DNA of 64,000 nucleotides from Roseivirga sp. E12. Its GTDB lineage: Bacteria; Bacteroidota; Bacteroidia; Cytophagales; Cyclobacteriaceae. The position numbers were made by a program, and so were the translations under genes. The notes under the pieces were generated by a model that saw only the letters and a program-made list of their open reading frames with translations, searched no databases and was not told the origin of the DNA. Location of the stretch: NCBI RefSeq assembly GCF_017592825.1, contig NZ_JAGFMD010000006.1:230294-294293 (forward strand). Direction: 5' to 3'. Below, one piece after another: positions 8,951-18,569 of this stretch (position 1 is its first letter; each line of letters starts with the position of its first letter).

Positions 8951-10627
8951 ATGCTAAAGAAGCTATTCGTAATTTTTATTGGAGCGTCTCTTTCTCTTAT
9001 GTCTTATGGACAGACAGTACCTCTCGGGTCTCCAGGCGTAGAAAACTACCTTAGAAGACAGCAACTTTTGGGTAAATTTGATTCTTCCTTTACCTTCAAT
9101 TACAGACCCATTACTTTGACAAAAAATGGTCTTGATGTTGACAGTTCCATTTTCAACACTTCAGAATATTTCAAAGAACTAAAATCGGATAAGGGCAAAG
9201 TTTCAATACTTCCTTTGGAGTTTAGGATGTCTTTTGATAAAAACCACCCAGATAGCCGAAATGACGGGGCCATGATTCGTTCTAGAGGTATGCAGGCCTA
9301 TTTAAGTGCTGGTATTTACAGAGAGATAGGCCCTTTGTCAATCCAACTTAAGCCTGAATTCATTTGGGCCGAAAATAGAGATTATCAGGGATTTCCCGAA
9401 TGGCCAAGACATTATCAAAGTATTTGGCAAACAAGGTATGTCTGGTTCAACAGAATTGATCTACCTGAAAGATATGGAACAAACCAATATACTAAGCTTA
9501 CTCTTGGGCAATCCAGTATTCGACTTAACAAATGGGGTATGTCTTTGGGGCTTTCTACTGAGAATATTTGGTGGGGGCCAGCCGTTAGAAACAGCATAAT
9601 GATGAGTAACAATGCTCAGGGGTTCCCTCATTTTACTTTCAATACTCAAAGGCCTATCAAAACTGGCATTGGTTCATTTGAATGGCAATTTTTAACAGGA
9701 AGATTAGGAGCATCTGGATTTGACCCACCATCTACAGATCAAATTTTTGAAGGTCGTGTTTTATTTGTCCCAAAACCTGATGACTGGAGATACTTCCAGG
9801 CGTTAACTCTTTCCTACTCTCCTAAGTGGATAAAAGGTTTATCCTTAGGGCTTACTCGGTGGGTCCAGCAATATGGTGAAAATGCGAAAGAGACGAATAG
9901 TTTCTTTCCAATTTTCCAAAACCTCCTTCGAAAAAATGACAAAGAAGAATTTGGGTTTAACTTGGACCAAGATCAAGCGGCTGGCATCTTTGGAAGGTGG
10001 GTCTGGTTTGATTCTAATGCTGAGTTCTATTTCGAATTTGCAAAGAATGATGCATCAATCAATTTTAGAGACCTATTGGTCGATACGGATCACTCCAGAG
10101 CATTGACAGTTGGAATCAACAAGCTTTTTTCAACGTCAAAAAAGGATGAGTACTGGCAATTCAATTTTGAATGGACGCAGACATCTCAAACTGAAAGCCG
10201 ACTTCTTAGAAATTCTCTAAGCTGGTACATACACAGCAGGGTCCGTCATGGATATACAAATAATGGTGATGTATTGGGTTCAGCCCTTGGCCCTGGTGGC
10301 AATGCTCAATACTTGGAGGTGGCCAAAGTAAAAGGGTTCAATAGAATTGGTGGGGCTATAGAAAGGTTTGTTCACAACAACGACTTTAACAATTCTGCCT
10401 TCGAGGGCGACTTTACTCGATACTGGGTCGATTTTAACCTGCATGGCTTCTATGAACAAAGGTTTGATAGAATAATGCTGACCGCATCTATATTCTATAC
10501 CTATTCACTCAACTATCAATGGGAAGCACTATTCGACCCTGATGATCCATCAGTATTTCCAGATACTCCAGGGGTTGACAGAAATAATTGGAACCTTGAT
10601 ATCAAGGTTTCCTATTCATTGTTTTAG
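8951..10627 (+). CDS. Capsule assembly Wzi-family outer-membrane protein (copy 3)
   Basis: 558-residue secreted beta-barrel with signal peptide (cleavage near SYG-QT). [12 protein letters not shown] (about 199-210) followed by [15 protein letters not shown] is the most typical Wzi-family signature in this window, and the protein ends in a Phe, as outer-membrane barrels often do. Copies 1 and 2 lack the WWGP block, so this is a different subfamily. It follows the lipoprotein by 3 bp and its 3' end overlaps the converging SDR gene by 12 bp. Expected role is surface attachment or release of the finished polysaccharide; this is inferred from the family. Confidence 0.85.
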   Translation: MLKKLFVIFIGASLSLMSYGQTVPLGSPGVENYLRRQQLLGKFDSSFTFNYRPITLTKNGLDVDSSIFNTSEYFKELKSDKGKVSILPLEFRMSFDKNHPDSRNDGAMIRSRGMQAYLSAGIYREIGPLSIQLKPEFIWAENRDYQGFPEWPRHYQSIWQTRYVWFNRIDLPERYGTNQYTKLTLGQSSIRLNKWGMSLGLSTENIWWGPAVRNSIMMSNNAQGFPHFTFNTQRPIKTGIGSFEWQFLTGRLGASGFDPPSTDQIFEGRVLFVPKPDDWRYFQALTLSYSPKWIKGLSLGLTRWVQQYGENAKETNSFFPIFQNLLRKNDKEEFGFNLDQDQAAGIFGRWVWFDSNAEFYFEFAKNDASINFRDLLVDTDHSRALTVGINKLFSTSKKDEYWQFNFEWTQTSQTESRLLRNSLSWYIHSRVRHGYTNNGDVLGSALGPGGNAQYLEVAKVKGFNRIGGAIERFVHNNDFNNSAFEGDFTRYWVDFNLHGFYEQRFDRIMLTASIFYTYSLNYQWEALFDPDDPSVFPDTPGVDRNNWNLDIKVSYSLF

Positions 10628-11671
10628 GCGTGATTTCCAGGAGTCATGAATCTCTTGAAATGTGGTTTTGAGATCTTTTTTAATATTCCAATCGGGATAG
10701 TGCGATTTCATTTTAGTAAGATCTGAAATATAACAAATATGGTCTCCAGATCGGTTTTGATCACTGTACTGATAGATCATTTCCTTATTGGAAATTGATT
10801 CGATTAGGTTAAAAGCCTCTAAAATAGAAATTGAATTCTCCCTTCCACCTCCTAAGTTATAAACCTCCCCAGACTTGGGATTTTCCAAAAAATACTCAAT
10901 GAAGCTTGAAACGTCATGCGAATGAATGTTATCCCTGACCTGCTTCCCCTTATAGCCAAAAATCGTATAGCACTTCCCTATAAAATTGCATTTGATGAGA
11001 TAGCTCAGAAAGCCATGCAGCTCTACACCACTATGATTAGGCCCGGTCAAACAACCTCCACGCAGGCAGCAAGTCGGCATATCAAAGTATCTTCCATACT
11101 CTTGTACCATCACGTCAGCCGACACTTTTGATGCTCCAAAGATGCTATGTTTTGATTGATCAATTGTGAAACCTTCACTAATTCCGTTATAAAATTCAAC
11201 ATCTCCATAGTCCCAACGGGTATCCCTTTCAATCAAGCTCAAGTGATTGGGTGCATCTCCGTAAACCTTATTGGTAGACATATGAACAAACGGAATTTTG
11301 GCGGAATACTTTCTTGTTGCTTCAAGAAGGTTCATAGTACCTAAAGCATTAACATCAAAATCATCAAAGGGTCTAGTAGCAGCCAAGTCATGACTTGGCT
11401 GAGCAGCGGCATGAACGATGGCATCTGGTCTATGAGTCCTCATAAATCTAACAAGCTCTTGCCTGTCTCTTATATCGATCTCATGATGTTCATAGCTCTT
11501 GTACTGATCAACTAACCTTTTTGCGTTCCAAGTAGTATCTCCCCCAGCACCAAAAAAATCAGAACGCATGTTGTTATCAATTCCGATAACACGCCACCCT
11601 CTCTTAGCAAAATGAGATACAACTTCACTTCCTATAAGGCCTGCAGAACCTGTTACCAAAAGTTTTTTCAT
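10616..11671 (-). CDS. NAD-dependent sugar epimerase, CDP-paratose 2-epimerase-like
   Basis: Extended short-chain dehydrogenase acting on a nucleotide sugar. NAD loop GSAGLIG (8-14), followed by [11 protein letters not shown] and a DTTWN block that are seen in CDP-paratose/tyvelose-epimerase-like proteins; [14 protein letters not shown] is another landmark of that group. The usual catalytic YxxxK reads FGASK here (F178, K182), so the proton-relay Tyr is a Phe; this may be a group-wide feature and would imply different chemistry. At 351 residues it looks intact. It is the last gene of the minus train, 8 bp after the TagA-type glycosyltransferase. Substrate is not predictable. Confidence 0.72.
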   Translation of the reverse strand: MKKLLVTGSAGLIGSEVVSHFAKRGWRVIGIDNNMRSDFFGAGGDTTWNAKRLVDQYKSYEHHEIDIRDRQELVRFMRTHRPDAIVHAAAQPSHDLAATRPFDDFDVNALGTMNLLEATRKYSAKIPFVHMSTNKVYGDAPNHLSLIERDTRWDYGDVEFYNGISEGFTIDQSKHSIFGASKVSADVMVQEYGRYFDMPTCCLRGGCLTGPNHSGVELHGFLSYLIKCNFIGKCYTIFGYKGKQVRDNIHSHDVSSFIEYFLENPKSGEVYNLGGGRENSISILEAFNLIESISNKEMIYQYSDQNRSGDHICYISDLTKMKSHYPDWNIKKDLKTTFQEIHDSWKSRLKQ

Positions 11672-11679
11672 ATAGGTGA

Positions 11680-12456
11680 TTAATTGCTCCTATAGGGTTG
11701 TCTATAGAATAATTTGAATTTCAAAAAAATTAAAATGAATCGGGTATTTGTAACAAAATATCTTTTAGCAAGTCTTCTCGGTTCGATGTATAATCTGAAC
11801 AGCCACTCTAGGCCATGTCTTTGCATCCAACTAGGAGCCTGTTTTAGCGTTCCCGCATGGAAGTCGAATGCCGCTCCCACTGCCATCATTGCAGCGTTCA
11901 CCTTTCCCTTGTGATTAGCCACCCAAAACTCCTGTCTAGGGCAACCTCGTCCAACAAGGACAATATGAGCGTCACTTTCATTGATCCTCCTTATATCTTC
12001 TAAGTCTTCTTCGTGTGTTGCCTCCCGAAATCTATCCACATGAATTCCGCAAACCCTGACATTTGGGAACTCAGTATTGATAAAATTTTCAAATTTTTCC
12101 AATGTGGTCTGAGTGCTACCGTATAGGTACACATTAAGAAACTTTTGATCCGCCTTTTTCAGAACATGTAATGTCAATTCTGGTCCATATACACGGTCCT
12201 GCATTCCCAACCTGTAGAAGTTATTAAGTGCCCATCGAACCGGCTGACCATCCGGAACTATCAAATCGATTTTATTGATAATCTTTCCTAACTCTTGATT
12301 CTTGATACTCTCCATCAAACCATGAACAGCCATGGCAGAGACACCGAAGCTTCTTCTCTCTATTGCCTTTTCGAGGATGATATCTGATGCCGAATCGTAA
12401 TTCACATTGGCATACTCAGGTATAAAGAGTTTATGTTTTGTGTAGCTAAATGGCAT
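11680..12456 (-). CDS. WecB/TagA/CpsF-family glycosyltransferase
   Basis: GT26-type enzyme; relatives transfer ManNAc, ManNAcA or glucose from UDP-sugar to a lipid-linked acceptor on the inner face of the membrane. Landmarks are [11 protein letters not shown] (66-76), YGPELT (90-95) and [13 protein letters not shown] (about 167-178). At 258 residues it is full length. It sits at the distal end of the minus train after a 228-bp gap, next to the SDR epimerase. With a 2-epimerase and a WecA-type initiator in the same cluster, an N-acetylmannosamine(-uronate) donor is plausible but unproven. Confidence 0.85.
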   Translation of the reverse strand: MPFSYTKHKLFIPEYANVNYDSASDIILEKAIERRSFGVSAMAVHGLMESIKNQELGKIINKIDLIVPDGQPVRWALNNFYRLGMQDRVYGPELTLHVLKKADQKFLNVYLYGSTQTTLEKFENFINTEFPNVRVCGIHVDRFREATHEEDLEDIRRINESDAHIVLVGRGCPRQEFWVANHKGKVNAAMMAVGAAFDFHAGTLKQAPSWMQRHGLEWLFRLYIEPRRLAKRYFVTNTRFILIFLKFKLFYRQPYRSN

Positions 12457-12672
12457 TTATACTAAAAACAACATATAGTTTCGTCATCACTATTTTCATG
12501 GGTTAACATAAGAATTCTTTCCATTTCCCCGCTGCAATTATTCCAGTTTAATTACGTCTAGTACTTTCAAGGACTAATACCAACAATAATTCTTTGATTG
12601 TTCTAACTGTTTTAATCACAAGTCCATTGATGATTCTCCTTCATTTAGACTTAAGTGGATGGACATTACTGA

Positions 12673-12680
12673 CAAATTTA
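12673..12680 (-). promoter_or_regulatory. Possible -7 box in the 228-bp gap upstream of the TagA-type gene
   Basis: CAAATTTA on the plus strand reads TAAATTTG on the minus strand. A TTG lies 24 bp further upstream inside the preceding gene, a little too far for the consensus. The leader would be about 210 nt and contains a 6-bp inverted repeat (12582-12602) but nothing recognisable. Confidence 0.22.
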
Positions 12681-12684
12681 GATG

Positions 12685-13842
12685 TCATCCTGATATTGAC
12701 TTTTCAACCACCTTGAAGATTACTTCACTAAATTGATCTGTAAACTTCTCTCGGGTAAAATCTTGAGCCCTTAAATGACCATTCCTAATTAGCTCACTCC
12801 TTGTTTCTACGTCTGAAAGCTCAATCATACGATCATGAAGTGATGCCTCATTCTCCAATTCAAAGACTAATGCAGCTCCTTTAGCGACTTCTACTAATGC
12901 AGGTTGGTTCGATACAATCAGTGGAGTACCGGTCTTCATAGCTTCTACGATGGGTATTCCAAAACCCTCTTCTTTAGAAGGAAAGACATATGCAAAAGAT
13001 GACCGATAAAGAGAGTCTAGATCATCTGAATGAACAAAACCTGGCATAATGACTCGCTCTACAATACACAATTCCTTGGATAGCCTAACCAGATTTTGGA
13101 AATCATCATGAAAAATACCCACACCTCTCGCACCCGCTAAAACCAAATAAAAATCTTCATAAAATTCATTTTCTAGAAGCTTGGCAAACGACCTTATCAA
13201 TAACTTTAAGTTCTTCCTCTCTTCAAATATTCCAACATGCAGAAAGTATTTTGCTCCCATTGGAAGACCGATCTTCTGATAATCTAGACTGTTATTCTCA
13301 ACCCTAATTAAATCATTGGGGGCCTGATATACTACAGAAAGCTCGTGTCGATTTGTAACATGTTTCTTCACTTTCTCAGTTATATATTCTGTTGTCGTAA
13401 TAATATGGGTTCTACTATCAAGCCCAAGTCTGATTGAAGTAATAAAATACTGCCTCCAAAGTGGGTTATACTTTCCTTTCAACTCCCAATAAAATGTATC
13501 ATGAACTACAGTAACACTCTTTGCATTGAACTTAAAAAAAGGTAAAAGGTAATCAGTAGTAATAACAACGTCTATCCGCTTAAAAAGAATTAGTAGTGGG
13601 ATACAGACCTGTTTCCAACAAAAATATATAACATGGTTTAATACTTTCTTGAATACATTGACTTTTCCCCTAAGGAACTGTGTCTCATTGACCCATCTCC
13701 AATTGGGGTAAATTTTGTATTCAATTTCCTCAGAATCTAGTGCCTCAATTCCTTTTAAAAGCTGAGTGGTATAGGTTCTTATTCCTGTCAAGGCTTGAAA
13801 CAGATGGAAAGCATCAATCAGTGCACGCGGCTTCTTCTTCAT
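12685..13842 (-). CDS. Glycosyltransferase family 4
   Basis: GT-B retaining glycosyltransferase that adds a sugar to the lipid-linked repeat unit in the cytoplasm. The C-terminal half has LHVGIFEERKNL (about 201-212) and the E-x7-E donor site EEGFGIPIVE (291-300). The N-terminal domain contains VHDTFYWEL. 385 residues, intact. Its ATG overlaps the stop of the Wzy-like gene by 4 bp (ATGA), so translation is probably coupled. Similar to mannosyl- and rhamnosyltransferases of O-antigen clusters, but the sugar cannot be assigned. Confidence 0.88.
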   Translation of the reverse strand: MKKKPRALIDAFHLFQALTGIRTYTTQLLKGIEALDSEEIEYKIYPNWRWVNETQFLRGKVNVFKKVLNHVIYFCWKQVCIPLLILFKRIDVVITTDYLLPFFKFNAKSVTVVHDTFYWELKGKYNPLWRQYFITSIRLGLDSRTHIITTTEYITEKVKKHVTNRHELSVVYQAPNDLIRVENNSLDYQKIGLPMGAKYFLHVGIFEERKNLKLLIRSFAKLLENEFYEDFYLVLAGARGVGIFHDDFQNLVRLSKELCIVERVIMPGFVHSDDLDSLYRSSFAYVFPSKEEGFGIPIVEAMKTGTPLIVSNQPALVEVAKGAALVFELENEASLHDRMIELSDVETRSELIRNGHLRAQDFTREKFTDQFSEVIFKVVEKSISG

Positions 13843-15263
13843 GAGCTCAATTCAATTTGTCTAGGCCTCAGGCGTGGTCTAGAATCCTCGACCTTAAGGC
13901 TTTGGTATTTAGTCTCAGCATTCCCAATGAGCCACCAAGACGTCAAGGATACGTAGATATACGCTTCGCCATTAGCTGTGAATAGAGGCAACAAGAGTCC
14001 GAATTTGACAGCCGCAGCTACAAAAGGTACAATACCTTCTATCCTAGTAGTGCTCAATCGAAATGCTCTCCAAGAGTTTCTTATCCCATAATAGAGGACC
14101 CCAATATAGAGTAGCATCCCAAGGAATCCCATTTGCACTCCATATATTAGGTATTGATTTTCACCTCCAACGATTAGGTCTTTTTCGACTCCTCCTGCAT
14201 TACCACTCATAGCCAATCCTATACCCATAGGACTAGACAACATACTCTCTACTGCATTCAGCCAGTCAACTATATGAGTCACACTTGAAGAGTTTTCAAA
14301 TGAAATAGTGTCTAAAACAAAGAATAGAATCTCGTCTCCGGCAAAAAAAATGACATAACCAGTGACAACGGCTATTACGAACGCTCCAAATTTTAGGAGC
14401 TTATAGTAACGCAGTAAAAATGCCATGAACCCAAGCAACATAAAAAAAGCAACGAACGAAGCCCTAGAGTATGCGAAAAGAATACAGATAAAGGCACAAA
14501 AAAGTATCCCCAAGTATTTGTACTTATTCACTTTATGCGGTACCGATATAAGGTAAATAATGCAAATAGAGGTAATGACAAACATAGATGCAGCAAGCTC
14601 CAATGGATGTGCGAAGAAGGCCCCATAGCGAGGTTGACCTCCTTCTGCCTCAAACGTCCAAGATAAACCATAGACACCTTGAGGCTCTTCTCCTGTCATG
14701 AACGTATTGTATTTTGCATAGCCGGCAATTGTATGAAAGTGTATACCAACAACTTTTTCAATAATCACAAATCCACAGGCAAGAACCGTAGTGACCATTA
14801 TAACTTTAAAAGCATTATTCCAGTGATGGAATTCCATTTTTACATTTCTACCAAAAAAGTAAAATACGCCTATCAACAATATATTCTTTAGATATATGGC
14901 CCTGTTAAAAAAAGTGGCTTCCCCTAGGCCAATAATAAAAAAGACAAACGCAAGGCTGATGAAGGATAAAACTAACTTATCAAGAAAAGAAAAATGCCAA
15001 GATCTTTGCTCAAGACTTTTTTGGCCAAATATCCATATTGCAAGCGCAGTAAAAACAACAACCTCTTTAGAGTATTGGATCAACTTCACCATGATAGGAG
15101 ACTCAAAAAAGTCAAAATTAATCGTAATGAAAAGTGCGTAAACAGGGAAAAAAGCAACAGCATAGAGAAATACACTTTGTAACTTTCCGCTGAGTACGTT
15201 CTTCATGACATATATAAAGAAGACGAAGTAGAGTACCAAAAGCAGAGCCGCAACTAGAAACAT
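13839..15263 (-). CDS. O-antigen polymerase/ligase-family membrane protein (Wzy candidate 1)
   Basis: Polytopic inner-membrane protein of 474 residues with about 11-12 hydrophobic segments and a long central periplasmic loop, as in Wzy polymerases and WaaL ligases. The loop ends with RYGAFFAHPLELAASMFV, a common feature of the O-antigen ligase/polymerase family. It is flanked by glycosyltransferases and co-transcribed with the GT4 downstream (4-bp overlap). Polymerisation of lipid-linked repeat units in the periplasm is the expected role; ligase activity cannot be ruled out from sequence. Confidence 0.78.
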   Translation of the reverse strand: MFLVAALLLVLYFVFFIYVMKNVLSGKLQSVFLYAVAFFPVYALFITINFDFFESPIMVKLIQYSKEVVVFTALAIWIFGQKSLEQRSWHFSFLDKLVLSFISLAFVFFIIGLGEATFFNRAIYLKNILLIGVFYFFGRNVKMEFHHWNNAFKVIMVTTVLACGFVIIEKVVGIHFHTIAGYAKYNTFMTGEEPQGVYGLSWTFEAEGGQPRYGAFFAHPLELAASMFVITSICIIYLISVPHKVNKYKYLGILFCAFICILFAYSRASFVAFFMLLGFMAFLLRYYKLLKFGAFVIAVVTGYVIFFAGDEILFFVLDTISFENSSSVTHIVDWLNAVESMLSSPMGIGLAMSGNAGGVEKDLIVGGENQYLIYGVQMGFLGMLLYIGVLYYGIRNSWRAFRLSTTRIEGIVPFVAAAVKFGLLLPLFTANGEAYIYVSLTSWWLIGNAETKYQSLKVEDSRPRLRPRQIELSS

Positions 15264-15300
15264 AAGGTCACTTTAAACCAAACTTAATTCAATAAATATA

Positions 15301-16446
15301 TCAACTGTGTAATACTGAAGCATATACTTTCAATAGGTTTTCATAACCACGCTCCTTAGAATACTTATTGCAATAATCCTGAAACGCATTGTTTCCAAGT
15401 TGCTCCGCCAATTTATCATCATGTTGTAAATGCTCTACTTTCTCGACCAGTTCGGTTATTTGTTCGTATTTTAAGCCATTAAAACCATCACCAATCATGG
15501 TCGACATCGCCCCCGTATTCCTGGTAATAACGGTCTTTTTATGAGCAAATGCCTCAAGGATTACTATTGGCATTCCTTCATAATAAATAGATGGAAAAAT
15601 AACTGCTTTACATCTACTCATATATTCCAATACATCCTCTCTATCTCGTTCACCGAGATGAGTCACATTGTCAAACTCTCTGAAAACTTCAGGATTGTCC
15701 GACTTTCCAATTAAAATGAATTGTGAAGATTTATTATGTCTAAATAAGTGAAGAAGATCTTGAAGGCCTTTGGAATCATTCAACCTACCCACAAACAAAA
15801 AGAAGTCCTCTCTCTGAATATTTCTACCTTCATAAGATAAGAAGTTAGGTTTTACTACAGTCTGCTCTCTCTTCAACCCCCCTGATACAAGCTTATCTCT
15901 TTGGAATTCTGTTAAACAGATATACTTGTCAATTAGGTTATCCCAGGTACCCTTTTTCCTATGATACTGTATAACGTGTGCTTGAGCAGCTGTAGCCAAA
16001 TGAGAATTTCTATAGCATTTAAACTTTATTGAATTGTACAAATTCTTATTTAAGCATTGTTCACAGACTTTTCCATCTCTAAATAAAAGACTGTTGGTAC
16101 AAATCATTTTATAGTTGTGTAAAGTCTGTACCACAGGCACATTAAGTCGTTTACAAACCTGATATATCACGGGAGTTATTAAAGGGAAAGTATTATGCAC
16201 ATGACAAATATCTGGGCATTCAGTATTAAGAAGTTCTTCGAACTCCAATGCCACAGTCTTCGAGCTAGTTAATGATAATAGAAGCTTAGCTTTTGCCAAT
16301 TTAGAGGAGTCATTGATATCGGAATTATTCTTAATGTACTGGATAACCTGATGCCCATTCTCTTCCAATATCTTCTTTTCCTCATTGACCACAGCTTCTT
16401 CACCAGTCTTTCCAATATAGATATTATGAACTTGAAGAATTCTCAT
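15301..16446 (-). CDS. Glycosyltransferase family 4
   Basis: 381-residue GT-B enzyme. N-terminal MRILQVHN and the HVHNTFPLITP block (about 82-92) are typical acceptor-domain features; FVGRLNDSKG (about 218-227) and YYEGMPIVILEAF (288-300) mark the donor domain. A Cys cluster (C116, C128, C131, C144) occurs in the loop after the VQTLHNYK motif, which is common in this GT4 subgroup. It lies between the Wzy-like gene (37 bp) and the GT2 gene (15 bp). Donor sugar unknown. Confidence 0.88.
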   Translation of the reverse strand: MRILQVHNIYIGKTGEEAVVNEEKKILEENGHQVIQYIKNNSDINDSSKLAKAKLLLSLTSSKTVALEFEELLNTECPDICHVHNTFPLITPVIYQVCKRLNVPVVQTLHNYKMICTNSLLFRDGKVCEQCLNKNLYNSIKFKCYRNSHLATAAQAHVIQYHRKKGTWDNLIDKYICLTEFQRDKLVSGGLKREQTVVKPNFLSYEGRNIQREDFFLFVGRLNDSKGLQDLLHLFRHNKSSQFILIGKSDNPEVFREFDNVTHLGERDREDVLEYMSRCKAVIFPSIYYEGMPIVILEAFAHKKTVITRNTGAMSTMIGDGFNGLKYEQITELVEKVEHLQHDDKLAEQLGNNAFQDYCNKYSKERGYENLLKVYASVLHS

Positions 16447-16461
16447 ATTCCTTTTGGTTAG

Positions 16462-17358
16462 TTACTGAATCAATCCGTGAAATGCTCCTCTAACTGTATA
16501 TTGAACCTTTTTAAATCTACCCCTTAATAAAAAATAAGTAATATATCCGAGTAACTTGAACGCTTGATAACACCAAGAACCTATGGCATTAAATCCACTT
16601 GCATATCGTCTTACTATAAACAGATGGTTTCTAACATTTTGATAATGAGAAAAAGGAGAAACATTACCTTCTCCATACTTGTCTCTATTTATATCAGACC
16701 TACCTGCTTCATGATAAATGACTGATTTTGGCTCAAAACCCAGTTTTAAGCCTTTTCGCCTAAGCTTCAATGACCAATCCAAATCTTCGTAATAGATAAA
16801 AAACCTTTCATCTAGCAAACCTATACTTCTAACCTGATCAGACTTAATCAAAAAACAACATCCTGTGATCCATTCAGTAGTTGTTATGTTATTAAACTGA
16901 CCATTATCAACCACTCCCTCTCCTCGGGTAATTGGCTTTGATATTGAAGCTCTAAAAACACCCCCTGCATTCCAAATAATACCCCGATCATAGTTGTACA
17001 TTATTTTAGGTTGAATCGCAGCCCAATCTTCCCCTTCCATTCTTTTCACAAGTGGGGAAAGAAAATTCGGTGTGATGATGGTATCATTATTCAATAACAT
17101 CACATAATCATAGGAGTGATCCAGCGCATATTGAATTCCAGTGTTATTCCCTCCAGTAAACCCTTGGTTTTCATCATTTTGAAGAAAGATCACATTAGAG
17201 AACTCCAATTTTAGCTTTTCTCCTGAACCGTCATCAGAACCGTTATCCACAACTATGACCTTATAAGAAGGGTATTCAAGTGTCTTTATAGATTTAAGAC
17301 ATTTGCATGTAAAACTATAACTATTCCAGTTTACTATTACAATCGCAACTGAGGCCAT
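16462..17358 (-). CDS. Glycosyltransferase family 2, rhamnosyltransferase-like
   Basis: Inverting GT-A glycosyltransferase. From the ATG at 17358 the protein is 298 residues, starts with the expected MASVAIVIVNWN, has VVDNGSDDG (36-44) and the metal-binding region LLNNDT (88-93), and later FFIYYEDLDWSLKLRRKG, a block common in dTDP-rhamnosyltransferases. A GTG at 17376 would add six residues and sit 3 bp from the upstream stop, so it is an alternative start. C-terminal hydrophobic segment suggests membrane association. No dTDP-rhamnose genes are in the window, so the donor may be made elsewhere or be a different sugar. Confidence 0.86.
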   Translation of the reverse strand: MASVAIVIVNWNSYSFTCKCLKSIKTLEYPSYKVIVVDNGSDDGSGEKLKLEFSNVIFLQNDENQGFTGGNNTGIQYALDHSYDYVMLLNNDTIITPNFLSPLVKRMEGEDWAAIQPKIMYNYDRGIIWNAGGVFRASISKPITRGEGVVDNGQFNNITTTEWITGCCFLIKSDQVRSIGLLDERFFIYYEDLDWSLKLRRKGLKLGFEPKSVIYHEAGRSDINRDKYGEGNVSPFSHYQNVRNHLFIVRRYASGFNAIGSWCYQAFKLLGYITYFLLRGRFKKVQYTVRGAFHGLIQ

Positions 17359-17379
17359 ATTGTTAGAGCCTTGCACAGA

Positions 17380-18393
17380 TTAATCCCTACTAAGGGAGGT
17401 TGACTTCCAAAACCCATACAAACCCCTCTCTAACTCGTAAGAAGACCAAACAAAACGATCCCTTTTGGGCAGTTGTTTTGCCCATTCCCACATGATACTT
17501 AGACCTGTGTGTAGATTCGTTTTGTCTTCAAAATTAAGTAGCTCTATTGACTTTTGCCAAGTCGGATGAGCATCCTTAACTTCATGTCTTTGTTCTAAAA
17601 ATAAAAGTTCTCCGCTACCCATTACCTCTTTCAAAATCTCAGCTGCATCTTTAATAGAATATTCAATAGCTGAACCCAAATTTATAATTTGTTTCGAGGC
17701 ACCGTCATAGGTTGCTGCATTCCACAATGGTTTGAGACAGTCATCGATAGAGCTAAAGGCCCGTTTTTGACTCCCATCACCAAAGATTGTCATTGGTTGG
17801 CCAGTCATATTTTGCAACATCCAAATTCCCAAAACGTTGCGATACGAATCCCAAATATTCTGATTTATACCGTAGACATTGTGGGGCCTTATTATACACC
17901 AATCAAGCCCATGCTGCTCGGCTGCTACTTTGATATCAAGTTCGCAGGCATATTTAGCGATACCATAAGGGTCAATGGGAGCTGGTTGATCCTCTTCATC
18001 AAATGGGGGGGTACCTCTTCCATAAACAGCCATTGAGCTTGTGAAAACCAGGCGTTTCACTTGAGACCTTATACATTCGTTAATGATGTTGGCTGTTGCT
18101 ATAAGATTACTTTGGTAATTGAACTTTCTTATAAAAGGAGAAAGTCCTTCGGCAGCATAAGCCGCAAAATGAAATACATACAGAGGATCATGCTTTTCAA
18201 AAACTTCCTTCAACGATCCATCTGCGCAGTCCATCTGATAGAATGTAACCTGTTTGACTACGTTTTCTCTATAGCCCCCACTCAAGTCATCAATACCCAC
18301 GACCTCATATTCAGGATAGTGCTTAACTATCCAATCAGCCATGCGACTTCCTATTAAACCCGCGACTCCAGTGATGATGATGCTTTGTTTCAT
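17380..18393 (-). CDS. NAD-dependent epimerase/dehydratase (UDP-glucose 4-epimerase-like)
   Basis: Extended SDR of 337 residues with NAD loop GVAGLIG (9-15), TSSMAVYG (118-125) and an intact catalytic Y143/K147 in DPYGIAK. IRPHNVYG and FGDGSQKRAF are usual in nucleotide-sugar 4-epimerases. It opens the GT2-GT4-Wzy-GT4 run and probably supplies a donor sugar for it. It differs clearly from GalE at the left edge, so a different UDP- or GDP-sugar substrate is likely. Exact reaction not assigned. Confidence 0.78.
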   Translation of the reverse strand: MKQSIIITGVAGLIGSRMADWIVKHYPEYEVVGIDDLSGGYRENVVKQVTFYQMDCADGSLKEVFEKHDPLYVFHFAAYAAEGLSPFIRKFNYQSNLIATANIINECIRSQVKRLVFTSSMAVYGRGTPPFDEEDQPAPIDPYGIAKYACELDIKVAAEQHGLDWCIIRPHNVYGINQNIWDSYRNVLGIWMLQNMTGQPMTIFGDGSQKRAFSSIDDCLKPLWNAATYDGASKQIINLGSAIEYSIKDAAEILKEVMGSGELLFLEQRHEVKDAHPTWQKSIELLNFEDKTNLHTGLSIMWEWAKQLPKRDRFVWSSYELERGLYGFWKSTSLSRD

Positions 18394-18510
18394 AAGTTAA
18401 TACTTGTTGCGAAAATATAGCTAAATCCCTAATTCTCTACTCAATCTCCATCAATTGTGGGTGACTTCGATAAAAAGCCTCAAAGAAAAGCCAACAATCA
18501 TTTATTCGCC

Positions 18511-18518
18511 TAAATTTG
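18511..18518 (+). promoter_or_regulatory. Possible -7 box for the plus-strand methyltransferase
   Basis: TAAATTTG matches TAnnTTTG and lies 59 bp before the first in-frame ATG of the only plus-strand gene within the minus train. No TTG sits at the -33 position. Placement in a divergent 170-bp gap makes it slightly more credible than the other matches. Confidence 0.32.
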
Positions 18519-18540
18519 AACAAACAGATAATCTAGTAAA

Positions 18541-18559
18541 CAGAGCGCTTTTAGCTCTG
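18541..18559 (+). repeat. Short perfect stem-loop in the methyltransferase leader
   Basis: CAGAGC (18541-18546) and GCTCTG (18554-18559) pair perfectly around a 7-nt loop, and a short T-containing stretch follows. It lies between the candidate -7 box and the start codon, so in the mRNA it would form just before the translation start region. Function, if any, is unknown. Confidence 0.4.
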
Positions 18560-18569
18560 AAATTTGTTT

